A DNA stretch of 64,000 bases from Sabellastarte sp. h YS-2021 (taxonomy: Eukaryota; Annelida; Polychaeta; Sabellida; Sabellidae), in assembly GCA_964017235.1 (NCBI GenBank), contig OZ024936.1, positions 56,285,028-56,349,027 of the forward strand, in the 5' to 3' direction. The position numbers and the translations under genes were made by a program. A model generated the notes under the pieces. That model saw only the letters and a program-made list of their open reading frames with translations, was not told the DNA's origin and did no database searches. Positions 9,641 to 20,070 of the stretch are shown here, piece after piece. The number at the start of each line of letters is the position of its first letter. The first letter of the stretch is position 1.

Positions 9641-12600
9641 CACTGAAAACAAAAGTTGGTTAGTCTAACAAAGAAAAGTTGGTTGATCCTACGATGTCTA
9701 ATTTAACTAATTAAGTTGGTTATATTAACTAAGTGTGTTCGTTGGTCAAACAAAGAAAGTTTGTAAGACTTAACAAACTAAGTTGGTTCCACAAACAAAG
9801 CATGTTGGTTACTACAACTAAAGTCATTTGTTTGTTCTACCAGTTAACTTGGTTTGTCTAACCAAGTAAGTTAGTTACTTGAATTAATTTGGTAAGTTGG
9901 TAAGGCCAATGTAAGTTGGTTACCCAAACTGACTTCATTAGTAAGAGCTATAAGTAGGTTTATTAATCCAATTAGATGAGTTTTTATTTAATCAAATTGA
10001 TTAAATATTACTGACTACATGCATGGCAAATAAGTTTATAACTACACCTTTTTAAAATAATGCTTTGCATGACAATGAAACAAGTGATTCATATATCAAA
10101 CTACTTTATTGTAACATCTGATGATGAGGTGATAAAATAAACATTTCAATTTTAACACCAAGGCAAAGTTTCACACCAAGAACTTCATTAATCCAGCATC
10201 ACTAATGGCATCAAACAGCTTATAACTAGGAATTACTTTATGAAATTTATTATCCAGCTTATAACTAGGAATTTTATTATGAATTTTATCTTCCAAACCA
10301 GTACATACTGGTTGGCCAAGATCCTACAGTGTAAAATGTGGACATTGATAAGCAACTACCAACTTTCCCACATAGGTTGGCCCAGGGTTCAAACTGCCAA
10401 CCTCAGAGGTTGATGTCAAGTGTGTGGCACTCTACACAACTGAGCCCACACCATAGCTTCTAAAAGCCTGTTTCATTACAAATAACTTTAGGTCTTCTCA
10501 TAGCCTTTTTAATTGAACTTTATCCGGTTACTTGGATTTGTTTTTAAGCAAAAGGTCATTTTGGGTCTTTATAGGTTAGACACAAGAGGTTTAAATTACA
10601 TCAACATATTTTCATATTAGCATTTGAAGGAACATTGACAAAAAGGTTTTTGCATATATATAGAAAATAAACTATATCACTAGTACATTTTCGTATTTAA
10701 AACTTACAATACCACAAAATAGTAAAGTGATAATTGTACCCAAAGGCCAGTATTTGCAAAGAGGTCTTAATTCTGAGACAAAATAGTGTCAACTTTAAAT
10801 TCACAGTTTCTCAGCAAGAAAAATATTGTTGTGGATGTTAAATGTTTTAGTGTCATTTTCCAGGCTAGTAAGGTTTTCCAGATCCCTCTGATTATCTTAA
10901 AGTGCCAGTGACCAGATATCCTGATATCCTGTATGTTGTTATAATATACAGAGGAGATTAAAATGTAGAAAGATTCCCACACACTTCACTGAAACCTTCA
11001 TGCAACAACTTGTGTTTTAATAAATTCTAATACCTATGTACATGTTAAGATCTGAATTAAAGAATTAGAATTAAACTTGTGTTTAATTACAAATCATGGT
11101 GTCAGAAGTGGGAATAACACTTGAACCTTTTACTAAAATATCTGAGACAACAATGCATCAGTCTAAAGTTGAGATTTGGTCTAATTTATTGTTAATAACT
11201 AAGTAGTTTAAAATAAAAAAAATTGTCTCATTCTTGAGACCAAAACTTAAGACAAAATTTGTCTCAGTATTTTTTCTGAATGCAGGCCTTGTATATCATT
11301 TAATTTTAGATGAAATTTGACTTAAATGTAGCCAAAATAAAAACACTTTTGAAATCCAATAATGAAAAGTGTAACCAAACTAACTTCACACTGAAAGCAA
11401 GTTGTACTGTATATTTTATATTTAATCCGCACTGCGCAGTGAATATTTAATGTTGATATTATATACAGGCTCAAGTAACTTTAAGTCAACCCTGCTTCAA
11501 CTACTATATCTACTCTTTGTTCATCTCTGTAACCAGGTCCAGTCAGTTGTACAAATGTGTGTAATTCCAAATCTGCTATAGATTCTTTCTTGCTATGTTC
11601 CAGAATCATAATTATTGGATTGTGATCACTGGTATGTCTTCAACAATGTTTCCATTCTGTAAAACAAAAACATGGTGTTTGTTGGCGAGATAAAGAAGTT
11701 CTCCATTAGATATATTCACATGAGAAATTAAAAAAACATTTAATGTGTGTATCCAGATATAATGTGACTTTAGCTTTAGTCATGAAATATTGAATGACTA
11801 AGACACTCAAAAACATTTGATAGGGTAATGCAATTAAGGGGTGTGACACTAGCAAATTATCCTTTCCAGTGTACTACCGACTGTGTTTGTTTACGTTGAA
11901 CTGATACCACCACCTACCTGATGGGTATACAAATTAAAATACACCAAAAGGGTTGAAAAGGGTTAATAACTTATCTAAAGAAACTGCAGAATTTATCATG
12001 TGAATGAAATATTCAAACATCAGTGCTTTTAAACTTTTAGTTTTCACTGAACCAAAAAAAAATCAAAATTATAAAATATTGCACAAAATTTAATATTTTG
12101 CTACCATCTTTTACATTTTTTTTGTTTTACACCAAAATTATTAAAATATAACACTTTTCTAAATTCTTTTACAAGTAACATATTTTATATCAACAGATAT
12201 GAAGAAATAGTTCAGCTGTCACTTGGAGTTTGCAATACACATAAATCAATCATTAAATATGCAAAACAGCATTAAAATTAATATTGCAATTAAATACTAA
12301 ATATTAATACCTAAACTTTCTGACTTTCCTCGAAAAAGTTTATTTATCCCCATGACTTCTTCATCAAGCATAACCAATTGGCTACAATGGCATGACAATG
12401 TTGAACTCTACTTTCTTGTTTTCACATTTGGTACTTCTTGTTCTGGTATCCAACTCATTGCGTTAAATAAAGGAGGCTACATAAATATAAATAAAATGAT
12501 TTCACTACTTGAGTGCACACAGAACTTCATCTGAGATATATAGTATTCAAATTTAATAGATTTATTAATTGATTGGTCTTCAAACTGTGACATAAAGCTA

Positions 12601-13289
12601 AAAAAAGTAGGAATTGTGAAAATAAAATATTGTAAAAATTAACCAACCTAAAGTAGTTGGGACAACTAATTCTAACAAATGAATGTTAGTTTGGCTAACC
12701 AACTCAAAGTCTGTAGCCCCTACAAATCAGATTGGTTAACCAAACCAACGTGTTAGTTTCGCTAACAAATACAATTAGTTAAACAAAATAAAAATTATTA
12801 TTACACTCATTTTTGTATTGTTAACATATTTCAAAAGAAAGCAAAACAGTAATAATACATAAAGGATTAATGTTACTGTGGGATTTCCCATGAAATACAT
12901 CAAATAAAGTGAATATTTAACAGTATTTATTTTAGTGGGCAGTAATACAAGATCTTATCCACCTCAAATTTACAAACCTCTCTATATAACTTATTTTGTA
13001 TGAAAATTGATTGCAATGCACATCATTTTAATCTATACATGGTGTAGCAATAAATTTAAATCATTTTAACAAATGTGGACACTAATATTGTCATATATGA
13101 GGAAAATAACTTACCCCTGATTCAAATAATTGCGCCACAATCCAAATGTAAACAATTCATATGGTGCATGCTCAAACTCAAACTTAGCTGGACCAAACAG
13201 GGCTCTTAGTTTTAGAAACTAAGGTGTTAGTTAAATTTTGATTTAACTAATGTATCTTAGTTCTGTCTACCAACTTTTGGTTTTCAGTG
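9641..13289. mobile_element. 3.65-kb non-autonomous DNA transposon with CACTG termini (EnSpm/CACTA-like)
   Basis: The left end reads CACTGAAAACAAAAGTTGGT and the right end, reverse complemented, reads CACTGAAAACCAAAAGTTGG: terminal inverted repeats of about 20 bp differing by one C. Both subterminal zones (9641-9960 and about 12640-13280) are crowded with short words such as AAGTTGGTT, TTAGTT and CTAACAAA in both orientations, as known for CACTA-type elements. The flanks are two parts of one reversed satellite unit, so the insertion point is clear. CA on both sides may be a 2-bp target duplication, short for the superfamily. No transposase frame is present inside. The interior is AT-rich and carries a SINE fragment and a 40-bp tandem duplication near 10217-10290. 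Confidence 0.7.
10295..10457 (-). mobile_element. SINE fragment, copy 4, nested in the CACTG element
   Basis: In reverse orientation, CCAGTACATACTGGTTGG, AGATCCTACAGTGTAAA, GGCCCAGGGTTCAAACTG and CCAACCTCAGAGGTTG match the body and box-B area of SINE copy 3. The A-T tail side is missing and the head side is diverged. It shows no clear target duplication. It is the most divergent copy in the window, so the host transposon is at least as old as this insertion. Confidence 0.65.
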
Positions 13290-13365
13290 CAGGTCCTTGG
13301 AACAGAGTTTCTTGGTATTGTGCAGGACATTAGACTGTCAAAATTATGCCTAACAATAATTATCT
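13290..13365 (-). repeat. Remainder of the reversed satellite unit split by the CACTG element
   Basis: GGAACAGAGTTTCTTGGTATT and the following TTAGACTGTCAAAATT continue the degenerate half-unit interrupted at 9640; compare GAGAGAGTTTCCTGGTATTT at about 8171. Orientation flips to the main array at about 13365, where AACAATATACCTTCACTTAG begins. Confidence 0.7.
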
Positions 13366-16300
13366 AACAATATACCTTCACTTAGGAGGTCATTTTTAGC
13401 ACTTATAGCATCTAACAGCCCCATCAGTTGGAGATTGTTAGATTTTGCTTTTTATGCAAAGCCCCATCAGTTGGAGATTGTTACATTTAGTTCTGTTTTT
13501 TCTTTTAACTGTTCCATAAATACCAGAAGTTTATATTCATCACTGGGTATTGACAGTCTGAGGTCAGGCAGAAGACAAGCAAACTGGTTCTTGGGGCTCT
13601 TAGAAGGTCATATTGGGTCTCATTTTGTCCTGTAACAGCCCCTGTATATGACTTGATCATAAAAATTCAATGAAAGCTTTTGTTTATTTGTGACTTTCTA
13701 ATATGTTAGCTTGGTCGCCCAAGGGCTTATTTGGGTATTTTCTGTTACTCCATAATTGTCATTATTAAGGAACAGGCCTTGATGGGTTGTGGGTAAATAG
13801 CATATATGAACAATATACCTTCACTTAGGAGGTCATTTTTAGCACTTATAGCATCTAACAGCCCCATCAGTTGGAGATTGTTAGATGGAGTGGTGGTTTG
13901 GTCTTTGAACTGTTCCATAAATACAAGAATGGTTAATGTTCATCATTGGGTACTGATAGTCTGAGTTCAGGCAGAATACAAACAAACTCTGTCTTCGGGA
14001 TCTTAGAAGGTCATATTTGGTCTCATTTTGTCCTCTAACAGTCCCAGCATTTGATTTGATTATAAAAAATAAATGACAACTTTTGTTTATTTGTGACTTT
14101 CTAATATGTTAGCTTGGTCGCCCAAGGGTTTATTTGGGTATTTTCTGTTGCTCCATAATTGTTATTATTAAGGAACAGGCCTTGATGGGTTGTGGGTAAA
14201 TAGCATATATTGACAATATACCTTCATTTATTAGGTCATTTTTAGCACTTATAACATCTAACATCCCCATCAGTTGGAGATTGTTAGATTCACTGCTGCT
14301 TTCGTCTTTTAACTGTTCCATAAATACCAGAATAGTTAATATTCATCACTGATTATTGATAGTTTGAGGTTTGGCAAAAAACAAGCAAACTCTCAGTTGG
14401 GCGCTTAGAAAGTCATATTTGGTCTCATTTTGTCCTCTAACAGCCCCTGTATATGATTTGATCATAAAAAGTCAATGACAGCTTTTGCTTAGTTGTAACC
14501 ATCTAATATACTATCTTGCTTGCCTAAGGGCTTATTTGGGTATTTTCTGTTGCTCCATAATTGCTATTATTAATCATGATGGGTTTTGGGTAAATAGCAT
14601 ATCTGAACAATATGCCTGCACTTAGGAGGTCATTTTTATGCACTTATAGCATCTAAAAGACCCATCAGTTTGAGATTGTTACATTTAGTGCTGCTTTTCT
14701 TTTCCTTTAACTGTTCCATAAATACCAGAAGTTTATATTCATCACTGGGTATTGATAGTCTGAGGTCAGGCAGAAGACAAGCAAACTCTGTATTGAGGCT
14801 CTTAGAAGGTCATATTTAGTCTCATGTTGTCCTCTAACAGCCCCAGCATTTGATTTGATTATAAAAAATAAATGACAACTTTTGTTTATTTGTGACTTTC
14901 TAATATGTTAACTTGGTCGCCCAAGGGCTTATTTGGGTATTTTCTGTTGCTCCATAATTGTCATTATTAAGGAACAGGCCTTGATGGGTTGTGGGTAAAT
15001 AGCATATATGAACAATATACCTTCACTTAGGAGGTAATTTTTAGCACTTATATCTTCTAACAGCCCCATCAGTTTGAGATTGTAAGATTGAGTGCTGGTT
15101 TGGTCTTTGAACTGTTCCATAAATACCAGAATAGTAAATATTCATCACTGGGAATTGATAGTTCGAGGTTAGGCAGAATACAAGCAAAGTCTCTCTTGGG
15201 GCTCTTAGAAGGTCATATTTGGTCTCATTTTGTCCTCTAACAGCCCCTGTATATGATTTGATCATAAAAAGTCAGTGACAGGTTTTGTTTAGTTGTAACC
15301 ATCTAATATACTACCTTGCTTGCCTAAGGGCTTATTTGGGTATTTTCTGTTGCTCCATAATTGTCATTATTAAGGAACAGGCCTTGATGGGTTGTGGGTA
15401 AATAGCATATATGAACAATATACCTTCACTTAGGAGGTCATTTTTAGCACTTATAGCATCCAACAGCCCCATCAGTTGGAGATTGTTAGATTGAGTGCTG
15501 GTTTGGTCTTTTAGCTGTTCCATAAATACCAGAATAGTTAATATTCATCACTCGGTATTGATAGTTTGAGGATAGGGAAAATAGAAGCAAACTCTGTCTT
15601 GGGGCTCTTAGAAGGTCATATTTGGTCTCATTTTGTCCTCTAACAGCCCCTGTATATGATTTGATCATAAAAAGTCAATGACAGCTTTGGATTAGTTGTA
15701 ACCATCTAATATACTATATTGCTTGCCTAAGGGCTTATTTGGGTATTTTCTGTTGCTCCATAATTGCTATTATTAATCAACAGGCCTTGATGGGTTTTGG
15801 GTAAATAGCATATCTGAACAATATTCCTGCACTTAGGAGGTCATTTTTATGCACTTATAGCATCTAAAAGCCCCATCAGGTTGAGATTGTTACATTTAGT
15901 GCTGTTTTTCTTTTCCTTTAACTGTTCCATAAATACCAGAAGTTTATATTCATCACTGGGTATTGATAGTCTGAGTTCAGGCAGAATACAAGCAAACTCT
16001 GTCTTGGGGCTCTTAGAAGGTCATATTTGGTCTCATTTTGTCCTCTAACAGCCCCAGCATTTGATTTGATTATAAAAAATCAATGACAACTTTTGTTTAT
16101 TTGTCACTTTCTAATATATTAGCTTGGTCGCCCAAGGGCTTATTTGGGTATTTTCTGTTGCTCCATAATTGTCATTATTAAGGAACAGGCCTTGATGGGT
16201 TGTCGGTAAATAGTATATATTGACAATATGCCTTCACTTATTAGGTCATTTTTAGCACTTATAGCATCTAACAGCCCCATCAGTTGGAGATTGTTAGATT

Positions 16301-17708
16301 GAGTGCTGGTTTGTTCTTTTAATTGTTCCATAAATACCAGAAGAGTTAATATTCATCACTGGGTACTGGTAGTTTGAGGATAGGCAGAATACAAGCAAAC
16401 TCTGTCTTGGGGCTCTTAGAAGGTCATATTTGGTCTCATTTTGTGCTCTAACAGTCCCTGTATATGATTTGATCATAAAAAGTCAATGACAACTTTTCTT
16501 TATTTGTGACCATCTAATATACTATCTTACTTGCCTAAGGGCTTATGTGGGTATTTTCTCTTGCTCCATAATTGCTTTTATTAATCAACAGGCCTTGATG
16601 GATTGTGGTTAAGTAGCATATCTAAACAATATACCTGCACTTAGGACGTCGTTTTTATGCACTTATAGCATCTAAAAGCACCATCACTTTGAGATTGTTA
16701 CATTTAGTGTTGTTTTTTTTTCTTTTAACTGTTCCATAAATACCAGAAGTTTATATTCATCACTGGGTATTGACAGTCTGAGGTCAGGCAGAATACAAGC
16801 AAACTCTGTCTTGGGGCTCTTAGAAGGTCATATTTGGTCTCATTTTGTCCTCTAACAGCCCCAGCATTTGATTTGATCATAAAAAATCAATGACAACTTT
16901 TGTTTATTTGTGACTTTCCAATATGTTAGCTTGGTCGCCCAAGGGCTTATTTGGGTATTTTCTGTTGCTCCATAATTGTCATTATTAAGGAACAGGCCAT
17001 GATGGGTTGTGGGTAAATAGCATATATGAACAATATACCTTCACTTAGGAGGTCATTTTTAGCACTTATAGCATCTAACAGCCCCATCAGTTGGAGATTG
17101 TTAGATTGAGTGCTGGTTTGTTCTTTTAACTGTTCCATAAATACCAGAATAGTTAATATTCATCACTGGGTATTGGTAGTTTGAGGATAGGCAGAATACA
17201 AGTAAACTCTGTCTTGGGGCTCTTAGAAGGTCATATTTGGTCTCATTTTGTCCTCTAACAGCCCCTGTATATGATTTGATCATAAAAGTCAATGACAGGT
17301 TTTGCTTATTTGTGACCACCTAATATGTTATCTTTCTTGCCTAAGAGTTTATTTGGGTATTTTCTGTTCATCCAAAATTGCTATTATTAATCAACATGCA
17401 TTGATGGGTTGTGGGAAAATAGCATATCTGGGCTATATACCTGCACTTAGGAGGTCATTATTATGCACTTATAGCATCTAAAACCCCCATCATTTTGAAA
17501 TTGTTACATTTAGTGCTGTTTTTTTCTTTTAACTGTTCCATAAATACCAGAAGTTTATATTCATCACTGGGTATTGACAGTCTGAGGTCAGGCAGAAGAC
17601 AAGCAAACTCTGTGTTGGGGCTCTTAGAAGGCCATATTTGGTCTCTTTTTGTCCTCTAACAGCCCCTGTATATGACTTGATCATGAAAAATCAATGACAG
17701 CTTTTGTT
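13366..17708 (+). repeat. 402-bp satellite array, block 1 (about 11 monomers)
   Basis: Tandem monomers of about 400-404 bp. Landmarks repeated in each are TTGGGTATTTTCTGTTGCTC, TGATGGGTTGTGGGTAAATA, CTTAGGAGGTCATTTTTA, CATCACTGGGTATTGA and TCTTAGAAGGTCATATTTGG. Two monomer types occur: A, with GTTAGATTGAGTGCTGGTTT, and B, with GTTACATTTAGTGCTG, a T-tract and AGAAGTTTATATTCATC. This block is the most variable part of the main-orientation array, with local duplications such as 13424-13485. No gene. The recurring 60-74-codon frames simply follow the monomer period. Confidence 0.92.
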
Positions 17709-20070
17709 ACCCCACAGCCCTTAAGGGCTGTTGGGGTATTGTTTTCACCCATGGTGTCTGGATGGGCGGGCGGGCGGGCGGGCGCCCCGGCAGGCAGGCG
17801 GGTGGTCGGGCGGCGGGAAAAGAGTTTGTCCGGGCTGTATCTCAGAAACCGTAAGGTGTAGGAAGTTGATACTTGGTAGGAACATTGGTTAGGGGGTGTA
17901 GGTGCGCAACGTCATAGTCTGACCTTGATTTGACCTTTGACCTTGCCGTAGTGACCTTGAGTTTGAAAATCTTGTCCGGGCTATATCTCGGAAACAATAA
18001 GGTGTAGGAAGTTGATACTTGGTAGGGATATTGGTTAGGGGGTGTAGGTGCGCAACGTCATAGTCTGACCTTGATTTGACCTTTGACCTTGCCGTAGTGA
18101 CCTTGAGTTTGAAAATCTTGTCCGGGCTATATCTCGGAAACAATAAGGTGTAGGAAGTTGATACTTGGTAGGGATATTGGTTAGGGGGTGTAGGTGCGCA
18201 ACGTCATAGTCTGACCTTGATTTGACCTTTGACCTTGCCGTAGTGACCTTGAGTTTGAAAATCTTGTCCGGGCTATATCTCGGAAACAATAAGGTGTAGG
18301 AAGTTGATACTTGGTAGGGATATTGGTTAGGGGGTGTAGGTGTGCAACGTCATGGTGTGACCTTGATTTGACCTTTGACCTTGCCGTAGTGACCTTGACC
18401 TATAAAATCTTGTCCGGGCTATATCTCAGAAACCGTAAGGTGTAGGAAGTTAATATTTGGTAGGGACATTGGTTAGGGGGTGTAGGAGTGCAACATCATG
18501 GTCTGACCTTGATTTGACCTTTGACCTTGCTGTAGTGACCTTGACCTATAAAATCTTGTCCGGGCTATATCTGAGAAACCGTAAGGTGTAGGAAGTTAAT
18601 ATTTGGTAGGGACATTGGTTAGGGGGTGTAGGAGTGCAACATCATGGTCTGACCTTGATTTGACCTTTGACCTTGCTGTAGTGACCTTGACCTATAAAAT
18701 CTTGTCCGGGCTATATCTGAGAAACCGTAAGGTGTAGGAAGTTAATATTTGGTAGGGACATTGGTTAGGGGGTGTAGGAGTGCAACATCATGGTCTGACC
18801 TTGATTTGACCTTTGACCTTGCTGTAGTGACCTTGACCTATAAAATCTTGTCCGGGCTATATCTGAGAAACCGTAAGGTGTAGGAAGTTAATATTTGGTA
18901 GGGACATTGGTTAGGGGGTGTAGGAGTGCAACATCATGGTCTGACCTTGATTTGACCTTTGACCTTGCTGTAGTGACCTTGACCTATAAAATCTTGTCCG
19001 GGCTATATCTCGGAAACCGTAAGGTGTAGAAAGTTGATACTTGGTAGGAATATTGGTTAGGGGGTGTAGGTGTGCAGCGTCATGGTCTGACCTTGATTTG
19101 ACCTTTGACCTTGTCGTAGTGACCTTGACTTATAAAATCTTGTCCGGGCTATATCTCAGAAACTGTAAGGTGTAGGAAGTTGATACTTGGTAGGGATATT
19201 GGTTAGGGGGTATAGGTGTGCAACGTCATGGTCTGACCTTGATTTGTCCTTTGACCTTGCCATAGTGACCTTGACCTATAAAATCTTGTCCGGGCTATAT
19301 CTCAGAAACCGTAAGGTGTAGGAAGTTGATACTTGGTAGGGATATTGGTTAGGGGGTGTAGGTGTGCAATGTCATGATCTGACAAGGATTTGACCTTTGA
19401 CCTTGCCGTAGTGACCTTGAGTTCGAAAATCTTGTCCGGGCTATATCTCGGAAACCGCAAGGTGTAGGAAGTTGATACTTGGTAGGGACATTGGTTAGGG
19501 GGTGTAGTTGTGCAACGTCATGATCTGACCTTGATTTGACCTTTGACCTTGCTGTAGTGACCTTGACCTATAAAATCTTGTTGCACCTTTGAGTCTGTTT
19601 TTTTATGCAGATTTAGCACTGTTAAAGTCATATTAGAATTTATTAAGAATTTTACTTTCATAACTTCCCATTGTAAGAGATAAAATTTCATCAAATGAGC
19701 CACAGATTTTGCTCCAACACCACACATAAGCATTCATTAAATGTATTACCACTTCTGTATGCATGATAATATTCAAACCATCTAAACCATAATTGGGCCA
19801 TGCAGGTGTAGATAAAGAGTGTTGAATTTTAGTTTGCTGATTAATGCTGTTATCTTGTTATTGAATTATCTTGTTTTAGTACTTCATCTTTATATGCATT
19901 ATCTTTCTTTTAAACATTATTTCTCCATTTAAACATTGTTTGGACCTTTATATAACTGACAGTGCTCTGAAAGTATCCTGAAGTTTGTACTGGTACAGTA
20001 CTTCTGTATCTCATGGTGTTGAAAATATTTCCCTAGGCTGTGCGGTACGGGCATCTCTGATGCTATTTTA
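17709..20070 (+). mobile_element. Helentron/Helitron-like non-autonomous element with minisatellite core
   Basis: It interrupts a satellite monomer exactly between T and T: TTTTGTT ends at 17708 and TATTTGTG resumes at 20071, as in uninterrupted monomers. No target duplication is visible. The left end carries a near-perfect palindrome (17709-17737, arms ACCCCACAGCCCTT and AAGGGCTGTTGGGGT). A GGGC-rich stretch follows (about 17763-17818), then a twelve-unit 146-bp tandem core, then about 490 bp of unique tail. A short hairpin GCATC-TCT-GATGC at 20051-20063 lies a few bases from the right end. T/T insertion without duplication, a terminal palindrome or hairpin and a tandem-repeat core are known for Helentron-related non-autonomous elements and resemble tandem-core repeats described from bivalves. 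No Rep/helicase frame is present, so it would depend on a partner. The superfamily is inferred from structure alone. Confidence 0.65.
17826..19578 (+). repeat. Twelve-copy 146-bp minisatellite core
   Basis: Units begin at CTTGTCCGGGCTATATCTC and recur about every 146 bp, at about 17826, 17969, 18116, 18263, 18408, 18554, 18701, 18847, 18993, 19139, 19285 and 19429. Each contains GGTGTAGGAAGTTGATACTT, TTGGTTAGGGGGTGTAGG and the internally repetitive TTGATTTGACCTTTGACCTT. Two sub-families exist. Units around 18554-18990 share AGTGCAACATCATGGTCTG and are nearly identical; units around 17969-18260 share GCGCAACGTCATAGTCTG. This implies recent local expansion inside the element. The TGACCTTTGACCTT stretch resembles a direct-repeat nuclear-receptor half-site pattern, which I regard as coincidental. 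The 84-codon minus-strand frames here are satellite by-products. Confidence 0.93.

Noticed and set aside
17889-18289. Two identical 84-codon minus-strand frames starting MFPRYSPDKIF
   Set aside because: Offset by exactly 146 bp, so they are by-products of the minisatellite core.
17826-19578. TGACCTTTGACCTT words as nuclear-receptor response elements
   Set aside because: They are present in every 146-bp unit as part of the minisatellite; no promoter or gene is nearby.
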